From the NCBI RefSeq assembly GCF_040730185.1, contig NZ_CP160402.1, positions 4,588,001-4,652,000 on the forward strand: a stretch of 64,000 bases of DNA, in the 5' to 3' direction. The translations under genes and the position numbers were made by a program. Within the stretch, counting starts at the first letter, position 1. Every line of letters begins with the position of its first letter. Positions 50,289 to 59,692 of this stretch are shown here, piece after piece. Source of the stretch: Streptomyces sp. Je 1-332 (lineage in GTDB: Bacteria > Actinomycetota > Actinomycetes > Streptomycetales > Streptomycetaceae). The notes below the pieces were generated by a model. It ran no database searches. It worked only from the letters and a program-made list of their open reading frames with translations, and was not told where the DNA came from.

Positions 50289-51992
50289 ATGCACCCGCTC
50301 GATCCCGGTGAACCGACCACCATCGGGCCCTACCGCCTGCTCGGCCGACTGGGCTCGGGCGGCATGGGCCGGGTCTACCTGGGGCGCAGCTCGGGCGGCC
50401 GTACGGTCGCGGTGAAGGTCGTCCACCCGCACTTCGCGCTCGACGAGGAGTTCCGCGCCCGCTTCCGGCGCGAGGTGGACGCGGCGCGGCGGGTGGGCGG
50501 CGACTGGACGGCGCCGGTGCTCGACGCGGACCCGGAGGCGCCGGTGCCCTGGGTGGCGACGGGGTACGCGGCGGGACCTTCCCTGGCGGACGCGGTACGT
50601 GACCTTTCCCCTCTCCCCACCCATTCCGTACGTGTTCTGGTGGCGGGTCTCGCCGAGGCGCTGACACACGTGCACGGGCTCGGACTCGTCCACCGTGACA
50701 TCAAGCCGTCGAACGTCATGCTGACGATGGACGGACCACGGCTGATCGACTTCGGCATCGCACGGGCGACGGACGGCACGGCCTCGCTCACATCGACCGG
50801 TGTCTCCGTCGGCTCGCCCGGCTACATGTCGCCGGAGCAGATCCTCGGCCGGGGGGTCGCCGGTTCGGCGGACGTCTTCTCGCTAGGGGCGGTCCTGGTC
50901 TACGCGGCGACGGGTTCGGCGCCCTTCCCGGGCGACTCGTCGGCCTCGCTGCTCTACAAGGTCGTACACGAAGAGCCGGAACTGGGCGCGCTGGCCGGCG
51001 AGTTGCGTGGCCTCGCCCTGGAGTGCCTGTCCAAGGAGGCGGGGGAGCGCCCGAAGCCGGAGGAGATCGCGAGGCGACTCGCTCCCACCGGGGCGGACGG
51101 CCTGGTGGCGGCGGGGTGGCTGCCGGGTCCGCTGGTGGAGCGGGTCAGCAGGAGCGCGGTGCGGCTCCTGGACCTGGAAACGCACGGGGCCGGGGCACAC
51201 GGGTCCGGCGCCGGGGCAGCGGAACAGCCGTCGGGCCCGCTGCCGTTCGGCAGCTCGATGGTGGGCGGGGCGACGAGCGGCCAGGCTCCGGTACGGGACG
51301 CGCCGCGGAGCAGCGGTTCCTTCGGCCCCCCGGACCCGTCGTACGCGCCAGTGCCTTCCTCTCCTCCCCCCGCGTACGTCCCCACCCAGACATCAGCACC
51401 TTCCTCCGCGCCCCCCGGCAGGATGACGGTCTCGGTCGCCGCGACTTCGACGCCCGGCGGCCCCGACGGCCGGGGCCGCAAAGTCAGTTGCACGCTGGTC
51501 CTGGGGGTCGCGGGGGCGCTGGCGGCGGTGACGGTCGGCTCGGTCTTCGTCTTCGGCCTGCTGCCCGGGAACAGCGACAACCCGAGCGACGCGGGCCACC
51601 CACCAGCGGCGAGCGAACAGCCACCCGCCGGGGCCGCCGGCAAGGTCCCCGCCTCCTACCGCGGCACGTGGGAGGGCCAGGCATCCGCGGCCAACGGCGC
51701 CGTCCCGATGGGCAAGTTCAGACTCAAGGTCGAACAGGGCAAGATCGGCGAACGCTTCGCGGTGATGACGCAGACGGACCAACTGGGCGGCAAGTGCGCG
51801 GTGGACCTGGCCCTGAAGTCGGTGTCGGAGAAGGAGATCGTGGCGCGGGGGAAGGGCCAGGCGGACAGCGGCGCACAGTGCACGAAGAACACACACACGG
51901 TACGGCTACGCCCCCAGGGGGAGGCCTTGCAGTACCTCTCGCAAAACGCGGAGTCAGGCAACCCAGAGGCCACGATGACGCGCCTGAACTAA
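50289..51992 (+). CDS. Transmembrane Ser/Thr protein kinase (PknB-like catalytic domain)
   Basis: The 567-residue protein has a Hanks-type kinase domain (about 10-270): GSGGMGRVYLG, Lys43 in VAVKVVHP, HRDIKPSNVML with catalytic Asp137, DFG, and SPGYMSPEQ. A long Pro/Ser/Gly-rich linker, one membrane helix (about 399-425) and an external domain follow. The latter lacks PASTA repeats and has two Cys likely to form a disulfide. The start at 50289 has GGGAGG 8 bases upstream. It is the neighbour of an FHA-bearing EccC-like ATPase, a natural reader of phosphothreonine. Confidence 0.93.
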   Translation: MHPLDPGEPTTIGPYRLLGRLGSGGMGRVYLGRSSGGRTVAVKVVHPHFALDEEFRARFRREVDAARRVGGDWTAPVLDADPEAPVPWVATGYAAGPSLADAVRDLSPLPTHSVRVLVAGLAEALTHVHGLGLVHRDIKPSNVMLTMDGPRLIDFGIARATDGTASLTSTGVSVGSPGYMSPEQILGRGVAGSADVFSLGAVLVYAATGSAPFPGDSSASLLYKVVHEEPELGALAGELRGLALECLSKEAGERPKPEEIARRLAPTGADGLVAAGWLPGPLVERVSRSAVRLLDLETHGAGAHGSGAGAAEQPSGPLPFGSSMVGGATSGQAPVRDAPRSSGSFGPPDPSYAPVPSSPPPAYVPTQTSAPSSAPPGRMTVSVAATSTPGGPDGRGRKVSCTLVLGVAGALAAVTVGSVFVFGLLPGNSDNPSDAGHPPAASEQPPAGAAGKVPASYRGTWEGQASAANGAVPMGKFRLKVEQGKIGERFAVMTQTDQLGGKCAVDLALKSVSEKEIVARGKGQADSGAQCTKNTHTVRLRPQGEALQYLSQNAESGNPEATMTRLN

Positions 51993-52089
51993 CGGGCGGC
52001 GACTCACGCATGCCACCCAAAGGGGACGGCCCGGTTCAAGTCGCACTGAACCGGGCCGATCCCGTGGAACTGCCGTCTGGAACGCGGTT

Positions 52090-52389
52090 TTACTTGTTCG
52101 CGTTGGCGAGCTCGATGTCCAGGTCCTCGTATGCCTTGCGGGCCTTGGTGAGGAACTCGGACATGCCCTGGAGGCCCTCAAGGGTCTTCTTCGCGCCCTT
52201 GGTGAACTCCTTGAAGGACTTCTCGAAGGCCGCCGAGCCCTTCTGGGTGGTGTAACCGTTCTCCACCAGGAGGTCGATGCGGCTGTCGATCGCGTCAAGC
52301 TCGCGCTTGAAGTCGTCCATGTCCTTCAGAAGCTTGCCGGCTTCCTTGTCCATCTCGGCATATGTGAGATCGGTGTCCTTCTTGGCCAT
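52090..52389 (-). CDS. Small helical type VII secretion substrate-like protein
   Basis: The 99-residue protein is predicted as a helical hairpin of ESAT-6/WXG100 size: helix 1 about 8-43, turn at NGYTTQKG, helix 2 about 52-95. It lacks a strict WXG turn. Near the C-terminus it has YEDLD (87-91), matching the YxxxD/E type VII export signal. It is divergent from the EccC-like ATPase gene, the usual company of such substrates. GGGAG upstream supports the start. Confidence 0.8.
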   Translation of the reverse strand: MAKKDTDLTYAEMDKEAGKLLKDMDDFKRELDAIDSRIDLLVENGYTTQKGSAAFEKSFKEFTKGAKKTLEGLQGMSEFLTKARKAYEDLDIELANANK

Positions 52390-52656
52390 CGGGCACTCCC
52401 TTTTCCGACTTGCCGCAGGGCCAACCCCCGTGGCTCCCGTGTTCGCTGATGCGGAAGATCTGATCGTCAGCGTGGCACAGAAGCTTACGGCGGACGTGCG
52501 GGGGGTGCACAGTCCTCTGGGGCGTGAGGGCTTCGTGAGGGCGTGCACAAAGGTGGTTGCGGGTGGGAAGTGCGGGACGGATAGGGTGCGCTGACACCAT
52601 GGACAGTGGTCCGTGCTCCGGCCGGGGCGGACCTCGGTTCGACGAGGAGGACGAGC

Positions 52657-55600
52657 GTGCGCCTGACCCTGACCGTCGTCGATCCCATGAGGGGCATGAG
52701 CTCCGATGTGGTGCTCGATGTCGACCCCGAGTCTGTTGTCGGGGACATCGCGCGTGAGTTGGGGCGACATGTCGGGTATGTCGATGAAGGGCCGCAGGCG
52801 CAGGTCATCGCCATCGGTAATGGACGCGGTGCAATCGGCGGGGCCGGGCTGCCGAACGACGGCGCGCCTGCCGTCTTCGTCGACGGGTATGCCGTCGACC
52901 CCCAGGCGACGGTGGTCGGATCCCCGTTGCGTGAGGGGGCTGTCGTCAGCCTGCATGATCCCGCCGGGTGCGTTCCCGGAGAGCCGGCCGGTCTGGTCGA
53001 GCTGCGCGTCGCGAGCGGGCCCGCCGCCGGAGCCGTGCACCGGCTCGGGGTCGGACGCTACGAGATCGGCAGGGGTGCGGCGTCGTACGTACGCGTCGAT
53101 GACCCCGAACTCGCGGACCGGGCCGTCGCGTTGTCGGTCAATGTGAACGGGATATGCCAGGTCGCCATACACGGGGACAAAGAGGGTGTCACTCTCGACG
53201 GTCAAGAACTCGACGGCGATGAGTGGCCGGTCGGCGGGCAGCTGGCCATCGGCAACACGCTGCTCGAACTCCACCGTTACTCGCCGCCCGACGCCGCGCT
53301 CAAGTGGTCCGATGACGGCGCCGGACTCGACTACAACCGACCGCCGCGGCTGCGTCCCTCCGACCGGCAGACCACCTTCCGGTTGCCCCAGTCGCCTCGC
53401 GACTTCGAGGCCCGGCCGCTGCCGTGGCTCATGGCCTTCATGCCGCTGGTCGCCGCCGTCGTCTCCGCCTGGGTCTTCGGGCGCTGGCAGTTCCTGATCA
53501 TCGCCGCCCTGAGCCCGATCATGCTCTTCGGCAACTACTTCATGGACAAGAAGCACGGCCGGCAGTCGCACGCGAAGCAGGTGAAGGAGTACAAGGAGCA
53601 GAAGGCGCGCATCGAGCAGGATGCGCGGGAAGCTCTCGTCACCGAGCGTCTCGACCGGATCCAGGCCGTTCCGGACCCCGCGCTCGTACTCGCTCTGGCC
53701 ACCGGCCCCCGCAGTCGGCTGTGGGAGCGCAGGCGGGCCGACGCCGACCACCTAGTGCTGCGCCTCGGCACCGGCCGGCTGCCGTCCGAGGTCGTGCTCG
53801 ACGACCCGGAGCAGGACGAACACCGGCGTCAGGTCACGTGGAAGATCGACGACGTCCCGGTGGCCCTGCCGCTGCGGGACGTCGGGGTGGTGGGTATCGC
53901 CGGTCCCGACGACACGGCACGGGCACTGGGCCGCTGGGCCGTCGCCCAGACCGCGACGCTGCACAGCCCGATGGACGTGCTGTTCTACGTCCTCACGGAG
54001 AACTCGGCGCAGGAGAGCTGGGACTGGGTGCGCTGGCTGCCCCATTCCCGCCCCGTCGGTGACCACGCCAATGTCCTGATCGGCGTCGACTCGGAGACCG
54101 TGGGCGCCCGCATCGGCGAGCTGACGCAGATCCTCGACGCCCGCCAGAAGGCCAAGAAGGAAGGCGGCCAGCGGGACGCCACCTCGTTCGGCGACCCCGA
54201 CATCGTCATCATGTGGGACGGGTCGAGGCGGCTGCGGTCGATGCCCGGTGTGGTGCGGCTCCTGCGCGAAGGACCCACGGTCGCGATGTTCTCGCTCTGC
54301 ATCGACGCCGAGGAGCGATTCCTGCCCGGCGAGTGCCAGGCCGTCGTCGTCGCCGAGCCGCGTCCGGTCTCCGACGCCGAGAAGGGCGCCGGGAAGGGCA
54401 CGGGGACCACTTCCGATCGGCGCAGAGGCAAGCGGCCCACGAGTGCGGCGCCCGCGGCCCCTCCCGGTGGGTTCCCCTCCTTCGGCGCCTGGGATCACTC
54501 CGGGTCCGCCGCGGCCGACGCCGACAACAGCTCGGGCCTGCGGCTGCGCGTCCACCAGACCGGCGCCAGGGTCATCAGCGACGTACGGCCGGACTTCGTC
54601 GCGCCCGCCTGGTGTGCCCGGCTCGCCCGCTCCCTCTCCCCACTGCGGGACATCAGCGGCGAGACCGAGGATTCCGCGCTGCCCGCGTCCAGCCGTCTGC
54701 TCGATGTCCTTCAACTGGAGCCGCCGACCGGTGACGCCATCACGGCGCGCTGGCGCATGGGCGGTCAGTCGACGATGGCAGTCATCGGAGAGTCGTACGA
54801 CGGCCCGTTCGGCATCGACATGCGGCGGGACGGACCACACGGGTTGATCGCGGGTACGACCGGCTCCGGTAAGTCGGAGCTGCTCCAGACCATCGTGGCC
54901 GCGCTCGCGGTGGCCAACACCCCGGAGTCCATGACCTTCGTCCTGATCGACTACAAGGGCGGCTCGGCGTTCAAGGACTGTGTGAAGCTGCCGCACACGG
55001 TCGGCATGGTCACCGACCTCGACGCGCACCTTGTCGAGCGCGCCCTCGAGTCGTTGGGCGCCGAACTCAAGCGGCGCGAGCACATCCTGGCCGCGGCCGA
55101 CGCCAAGGACATCGAGGACTACCAGGACCTCGTACGCCGCGACCCTTCGCACGCGCCGGTGCCCCGACTCCTCATCGTCATCGACGAGTTCGCGTCCATG
55201 GTGCGTGACCTGCCGGACTTCGTCGCCGGCCTGGTCAACATCGCTCAGCGAGGCCGGTCCCTCGGCATTCACCTCCTGCTCGCCACGCAGCGGCCCAGCG
55301 GTGTCGTCTCGCCCGAGATCCGGGCCAACACCAACTTGCGCATCGCGCTGCGCGTGACCGACGGCGGTGAGTCCAGCGACGTCATCGACTCTCCCGAGGC
55401 CGGGCACATCGCGAAGAGCACGCCAGGACGGGCGTACGTCCGACTCGGACACGCCTCCCTGATCCCCTTCCAGTCGGGACGTGTCGGTGGTCGCAGGCCC
55501 GGGGCGGCAGACCCGCAGGCTCTGGCCCCCTGGTCGAGCCCGTTGCAGTGGCAGGACCTCGGCAGGCCCGCGCTCGTGAAGCCCAAGAGCGAGGCCCGCG

Positions 55601-57282
55601 AGGACGAGGAGATCACCGACCTCAAGGTGCTGGTCGACGCCGTACGCGAGGCCAACGACACGATGCGCATTCCGGCTCAGCACAGCCCCTGGCTGCCCGC
55701 GCTCGGTGACACCCTGCTCCTCGACGAGATCCCGCCGGCGCAGGGCGCGGGGGCGCTGGCCCCGGCCCCGTACGGCATCGCGGATCTGCCATCCGAGCAG
55801 GCGCGCATCCCGGTGGCGGTGGACTTCGCCACCTTCGGTCACCTTCTCATCGGCGGTGCGCCCCGCAGCGGACGCTCCCAGGTGCTGCGGACCATCGCGG
55901 GCTCCCTGGCCCGCACGCACTCCACCGCCGACGTGCACCTGTACGGCATCGACTGCGGCAACGGCGCGCTCAACGCCCTGTCCCGGCTGCCGCACTGCGG
56001 CGCGGTCGTCAGCCGCTCGCAGACGGAGCGTGCCATCCGCCTCATCAACAGACTGAGCGCCGAACTCACGCGCCGCCAGGACGTGTTCGCGGAGAAGGGG
56101 TTCGCGGACATCGGTGAGCAGCGGGCCGCCGTGCCGGAGGACGAACGGCTGCCGCACCTCGTGATCCTGCTCGACCGCTGGGAGGGCTGGCTTCCGGGCC
56201 TCGGTGAGTACGACCACGGTGTGCTGACGGACGAGATCATGGCCATGATGCGGGAGGGTGCGAGCGTCGGCATCCATCTGATCATGACGGGTGACCGGCA
56301 GATCCTCTCGGGCCGGATCTCCTCGCTCACCGAGGACAAGTACGCCCTGAGGCTCTCCGACCGCGCGGACTTCTCGATGCTGGACATCAACGCGCGCAAG
56401 CTGCCGGACGAGATCGCCGCCGGCCGTGCCTTCCAGAACGGAACCGCGACCGAGACCCAGTTCGCGCTGCTGAGCGAAGACGTCACGGGCCAGGGACAGG
56501 CGGCGGCCCTCACCGCCATCGGCGAGGCGGCGGCCGAGCGGGATGCCGACGTCCCGCGTGCCCGCAGGCCCTTCAGGGTCGACGTGCTCCCGTCCCGCAT
56601 CTCCTTCGACGACGCGTGGCGCCTTCGGGACGCCTCGCTCCCGGCCTCGCCCCTGTGGGCCCTGGTGGGCGTCGGAGGCGACGAACTGACGGGACTGGGC
56701 ACCGATTTGGGCCAGGGGATGCCGGCCTTTGTCATCGGCGGCCCCGCCAAGTCGGGCCGAAGCACCGTCCTGATGAACTTCGCCCGTTCCTACTTGGGGC
56801 AGGGCGTGCGCCTGGTGATCGCCGCTCCGCGACAGTCGCCGCTGCGTGAACTGGACGGACGCGAGGGCGTCTTGAAGGTGTTCGCGGAGGACGACATCGA
56901 GGAGGACGACCTCAAGGAGGCGCTGGCGACGGCGACGCGCGAGGAGCCGATCGTGGTGCTCGTCGACGACGCCGAGTCGCTGGACGACTGTGACGCGGAG
57001 GACGTGTTCAAGCGCATCGTCCAGCGGGGCGGCGAGGAGGGTCTCGCCGTCGTCATCGCCGGTGACGAGGAGGAGATCTGCGGCGGCTTCTCCGGCTGGC
57101 AGGTCGACGCGAAGAAGGCGCGGCGCGGCATTCTGCTGTCCCCGCAGGACAGTTCCGCGGGCGACCTGATCGGCATCCGCACGACGCGCAGCACGGTCGG
57201 CGGCCCGATCACTCCGGGCAGCGGCCTGCTGCACCTCGGGGACGGGGAGACGCGGACGGTTACTACGCCTATGCCGGTGTAG
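52657..57282 (+). CDS. eccC: EccC/EssC-like type VII secretion ATPase with FHA domain
   Basis: The 1541-residue protein has an N-terminal FHA-like region (about 115-208, with GRYEIGRG), two membrane helices (about 256-296) and three FtsK/SpoIIIE ATPase domains. The first has an intact Walker A GTTGSGKSE (Lys739) and IVIDEFA. The second (GGAPRSGRSQ, Arg1073) and third (GGPAKSGRST, Arg1368) replace the Walker Lys by Arg, as often seen in EccC/EssC domains that regulate rather than hydrolyse. An FHA region before the membrane helices recalls Firmicute EssC rather than mycobacterial EccC. GAGGAGG precedes the GTG start. No EccB, EccD, EccE or MycP gene is in view. Confidence 0.93.
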   Translation: MRLTLTVVDPMRGMSSDVVLDVDPESVVGDIARELGRHVGYVDEGPQAQVIAIGNGRGAIGGAGLPNDGAPAVFVDGYAVDPQATVVGSPLREGAVVSLHDPAGCVPGEPAGLVELRVASGPAAGAVHRLGVGRYEIGRGAASYVRVDDPELADRAVALSVNVNGICQVAIHGDKEGVTLDGQELDGDEWPVGGQLAIGNTLLELHRYSPPDAALKWSDDGAGLDYNRPPRLRPSDRQTTFRLPQSPRDFEARPLPWLMAFMPLVAAVVSAWVFGRWQFLIIAALSPIMLFGNYFMDKKHGRQSHAKQVKEYKEQKARIEQDAREALVTERLDRIQAVPDPALVLALATGPRSRLWERRRADADHLVLRLGTGRLPSEVVLDDPEQDEHRRQVTWKIDDVPVALPLRDVGVVGIAGPDDTARALGRWAVAQTATLHSPMDVLFYVLTENSAQESWDWVRWLPHSRPVGDHANVLIGVDSETVGARIGELTQILDARQKAKKEGGQRDATSFGDPDIVIMWDGSRRLRSMPGVVRLLREGPTVAMFSLCIDAEERFLPGECQAVVVAEPRPVSDAEKGAGKGTGTTSDRRRGKRPTSAAPAAPPGGFPSFGAWDHSGSAAADADNSSGLRLRVHQTGARVISDVRPDFVAPAWCARLARSLSPLRDISGETEDSALPASSRLLDVLQLEPPTGDAITARWRMGGQSTMAVIGESYDGPFGIDMRRDGPHGLIAGTTGSGKSELLQTIVAALAVANTPESMTFVLIDYKGGSAFKDCVKLPHTVGMVTDLDAHLVERALESLGAELKRREHILAAADAKDIEDYQDLVRRDPSHAPVPRLLIVIDEFASMVRDLPDFVAGLVNIAQRGRSLGIHLLLATQRPSGVVSPEIRANTNLRIALRVTDGGESSDVIDSPEAGHIAKSTPGRAYVRLGHASLIPFQSGRVGGRRPGAADPQALAPWSSPLQWQDLGRPALVKPKSEAREDEEITDLKVLVDAVREANDTMRIPAQHSPWLPALGDTLLLDEIPPAQGAGALAPAPYGIADLPSEQARIPVAVDFATFGHLLIGGAPRSGRSQVLRTIAGSLARTHSTADVHLYGIDCGNGALNALSRLPHCGAVVSRSQTERAIRLINRLSAELTRRQDVFAEKGFADIGEQRAAVPEDERLPHLVILLDRWEGWLPGLGEYDHGVLTDEIMAMMREGASVGIHLIMTGDRQILSGRISSLTEDKYALRLSDRADFSMLDINARKLPDEIAAGRAFQNGTATETQFALLSEDVTGQGQAAALTAIGEAAAERDADVPRARRPFRVDVLPSRISFDDAWRLRDASLPASPLWALVGVGGDELTGLGTDLGQGMPAFVIGGPAKSGRSTVLMNFARSYLGQGVRLVIAAPRQSPLRELDGREGVLKVFAEDDIEEDDLKEALATATREEPIVVLVDDAESLDDCDAEDVFKRIVQRGGEEGLAVVIAGDEEEICGGFSGWQVDAKKARRGILLSPQDSSAGDLIGIRTTRSTVGGPITPGSGLLHLGDGETRTVTTPMPV

Positions 57283-57351
57283 GGACAGGCCCTCCTCGTC
57301 GGCTTCGCAGAACACCTTGATACGTCGTTAGGCTATCCGGTACCACGTGCT

Positions 57352-57389
57352 ATGAGAGGGCTGGGAGCGGGCATCCCGGGCCCTCTCAT
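57352..57389 (+). other. Hairpin between eccC and the first substrate cassette
   Basis: ATGAGAGGGC (57352-57361) pairs with GCCCTCTCAT (57380-57389), with an inner GGGA/TCCC stem. It may terminate eccC or lie in the cassette leader. Upstream, TTGATA (57317-57322) and TACCAC (57341-57346) are a weak promoter candidate. Confidence 0.6.
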
Positions 57390-57441
57390 CGCCACGTGTG
57401 GGTATAAACCGGTCAGGAAATCGGACGGGGGAGGGGGTCCC

Positions 57442-57753
57442 GTGGCGGACCACACCAAGGCTGACATCGCTCTTATCAAGCAGGCATCGCGAGATATGGG
57501 CAAGATTCACAACGAGTTCGAGCGCAACGGCAACCCCGCGGACGAATACGGGAGCGCCGTGGGCCATGGCCCCTTGAAAGATGCGTTCTCGGACTTTGGG
57601 GACACTTGGAAGAAAACCAGGAAGAAGCTCATGAAGGAGCTTGAGAAGCTGGCCGAGTTCACTTCGATCGCCGCCAAGGAGTACGAGAAAATCGACCACA
57701 AGCTGGCCGAGGCGATCCGAGCTGCCAAGGCGGAAGAGAAGGGCAAGAAGTGA
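57442..57753 (+). CDS. Small helical type VII secretion substrate-like protein (cassette 1)
   Basis: The 103-residue protein has two predicted helices separated near NGNPADEYG, with a Trp at position 56 (GDTWKK) and the C-terminal export-type motif YEKID (81-85). It resembles ESX secretion-associated (EspC/DUF2580-like) proteins. A G-rich GGGGGAGGGGG precedes the GTG start at 57442; the longer frame from 57352 begins inside a hairpin. Its stop overlaps the start of the large cassette protein (GTGA), so the two should be made as a pair and may be exported together. Confidence 0.82.
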   Translation: MADHTKADIALIKQASRDMGKIHNEFERNGNPADEYGSAVGHGPLKDAFSDFGDTWKKTRKKLMKELEKLAEFTSIAAKEYEKIDHKLAEAIRAAKAEEKGKK

Positions 57754-58982
57754 GCAGGACGGACAGCGACTGGCCGCCCCTCTGGCATGACGACCCCACC
57801 CCGGGGGACCCCGAGGAAGTAGCCGAGCTGGGGCGCAAGCTCCGCAAGATGGCCAAGATGATCGACGAGCAGTCCCGCGTCATCAAGGCCCTTGGTTCCG
57901 TGGAGGGGTGGGACAGCGACGCGGGGCGCGCTTTCCATGACATGGCGGGCGGTACGGGGGACAAGCTGAAGAAGTCCTTCGAGCGCTACGACGAGGCCGC
58001 CAAGGCCCTCGGCGAGCAGGTGCGGGAAGGCGGGTCGAATGAGTTCGCCGGTGAAATGCGCAGAGCGCAGCGCAAGGCGGACAAGGCGCTGAGCGACTAT
58101 CGCGAAGCCAAAGGGGACTTCGACCTCGCGGAGCGCGAGGTCCAGAAGTACGACTTGAAGTACCCCACCCATAACGTTCCCGCTGGGGAAAAGGAAGATT
58201 ACGAGCGCTGGAAGGAGAAGAAGGCCGACGCGCTGCTTCGCATCGGCGGCGCTCGGAAACTGGTGAAGGATGCCAGGGAGATATATGACGACGCGGGCGA
58301 CAAGGCCGCTCGGCATATCAGGGATGTCGTGCATCATGACGACGTCCGGGACCCGGGGGGCTTTATGAATCTCCTCGCAGACTGGGCTGACGGACTCTCG
58401 AACATCGCCGCCGTCCTGTCCGTGCTCGCGGTGATCTGTGCCTTCGTTCCGCCGCTTCAGGCGCTCGTTCCCATCCTCGCGGGCCTTGCCGTAGCCGCCA
58501 GTGCTGCCGCGCTGGCGGGCCATGCGTATGACATGACGGTGCGCGGAGGGAAGGTCAGCTGGATGAAGTTGGGCGCCGATGCACTGGGGGTGATGCCTGG
58601 TATGGGCGTCTTTAAGGGGTTCACGGCCCTCAAAGGCCTCAAGGGACTGTCAAAGATCAAGGGCCTCGGCACTTTCAGTGCAGGCGCTGCCTACCGCGGT
58701 GTCGGGCACACATTCCTGAACGGTATTTCTGTCACCGTGGCCAACAAGGTCCTAAGGAGAGGACCCGAGGAACTCCTCGACGGGAAGAAGGTCACAGCAG
58801 TTGTCAAGGGGTTGGGCCTCGCAAGCGCCTTGAACCGGATGCGCAACGGGGAGAACGGCGAGAGGACCGGATACCAGGAGCCGAAGCCGGCTCAGCCCAT
58901 GCCCGAGCCTTCTCCTAGTCCTCAGCCTTCGCCTGCACCCAGTGCCTCCCCGAAGCCGTTCAATGCGGCCTTGGCGGCTTAG
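57750..58982 (+). CDS. Large putative T7SS-secreted protein (cassette 1)
   Basis: The 410-residue protein starts DWPPLWHDDPTPGDPEEVAEL, a pattern shared with the protein at 63303 and typical of T7SS-signal polymorphic proteins. A long helical region (about 20-195, with a W-x-G-like GWDSDAGRAF turn), a hydrophobic segment (about 218-258), a Gly/Lys-rich part and a proline-rich tail (PEPSPSPQPSPAPS) follow. No known toxin domain is visible at the C-terminus; it could be a pore-former, a decayed effector or a structural component. Translation is coupled to the small substrate upstream. Confidence 0.78.
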   Translation: MSRTDSDWPPLWHDDPTPGDPEEVAELGRKLRKMAKMIDEQSRVIKALGSVEGWDSDAGRAFHDMAGGTGDKLKKSFERYDEAAKALGEQVREGGSNEFAGEMRRAQRKADKALSDYREAKGDFDLAEREVQKYDLKYPTHNVPAGEKEDYERWKEKKADALLRIGGARKLVKDAREIYDDAGDKAARHIRDVVHHDDVRDPGGFMNLLADWADGLSNIAAVLSVLAVICAFVPPLQALVPILAGLAVAASAAALAGHAYDMTVRGGKVSWMKLGADALGVMPGMGVFKGFTALKGLKGLSKIKGLGTFSAGAAYRGVGHTFLNGISVTVANKVLRRGPEELLDGKKVTAVVKGLGLASALNRMRNGENGERTGYQEPKPAQPMPEPSPSPQPSPAPSASPKPFNAALAA

Positions 58983-59023
58983 GAAGTGCCCGATGACTTT
59001 GCGACCGAGAGCAGGTTCCACAG

Positions 59024-59692
59024 TTGACTACCGACACTATTGAAGACAGCCGGAGCAGCCTCTTGGGAGGCGACGGCATAGATGTTCGCTGGGTCATGCC
59101 TGAAGGGTTTCTTGAGCTCCCGTTCGAGGCGGACGACCTGGATGAACTCGCAGACAAACTGATGGAGTTGGCTAAACGGTCACTACCGGGCGGCAGTGAG
59201 GAAGTACAGCGCGAGTGGGCTGCCATGTGCGGGGCGAACTATGACGAATTCATCGAGGCGGGAGTTCAGTACGCCGGTTTTGTCGTGACGGAGGTCGACG
59301 GTGTTCGCTGTACGGCCACTGTGAACGTCAGCCTCATGGACCTGGACGAAAGGGCCGGGACCAAACCGGCGGGCTTCATCGCCACCACCATGCGACACCT
59401 GGATATAGGGCAGGTGGACGAGGTGAAGCTGCCCTGTGGTCCGGCAGTGACCTGCATCGGTGCTCGGCACGCCAGCGTGGACGGCAGCCTCACGGACTCA
59501 GGGGAGGACGAGCCCATTTGGACGTCGTTCATCCAGGTCCAGATTCCGCTCAGTAATCAGACCGTGTTGGTGTTGGAGATGGGAACGCCGACCGCCGAAG
59601 GATGGGACACCTTCTCAGCCATGTTCGCCGGTGTAGTGAAGAGCGTCCGGTTCTTCGACGAGCACGGGTTGCCTCTGGTGATGCCAGGGTGA
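59024..59692 (+). CDS. Unknown alpha/beta protein, PsbP/Mog1-like (cassette 1)
   Basis: The 222-residue protein has an acidic first third and a C-terminal alpha/beta region with VDEVKLPCGPAVTCIGARH and FSAMFAGVVKSVRFF. The overall layout resembles Mog1/PsbP-like folds seen in actinobacterial T7SS neighbourhoods. I cannot name a family with certainty. The start is probably the TTG at 59024, since no in-frame ATG/GTG fits; the ribosome-binding site is weak. Its stop overlaps the next gene (GTGA). It may be a chaperone or immunity partner of the cassette protein. Confidence 0.65.
   Translation: MTTDTIEDSRSSLLGGDGIDVRWVMPEGFLELPFEADDLDELADKLMELAKRSLPGGSEEVQREWAAMCGANYDEFIEAGVQYAGFVVTEVDGVRCTATVNVSLMDLDERAGTKPAGFIATTMRHLDIGQVDEVKLPCGPAVTCIGARHASVDGSLTDSGEDEPIWTSFIQVQIPLSNQTVLVLEMGTPTAEGWDTFSAMFAGVVKSVRFFDEHGLPLVMPG

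Noticed and set aside
53752..57315. 1187-codon open frame antisense to the EccC-like gene
   Set aside because: It is a GC-rich shadow of the eccC frame with no protein-family features; eccC itself has clear domains.
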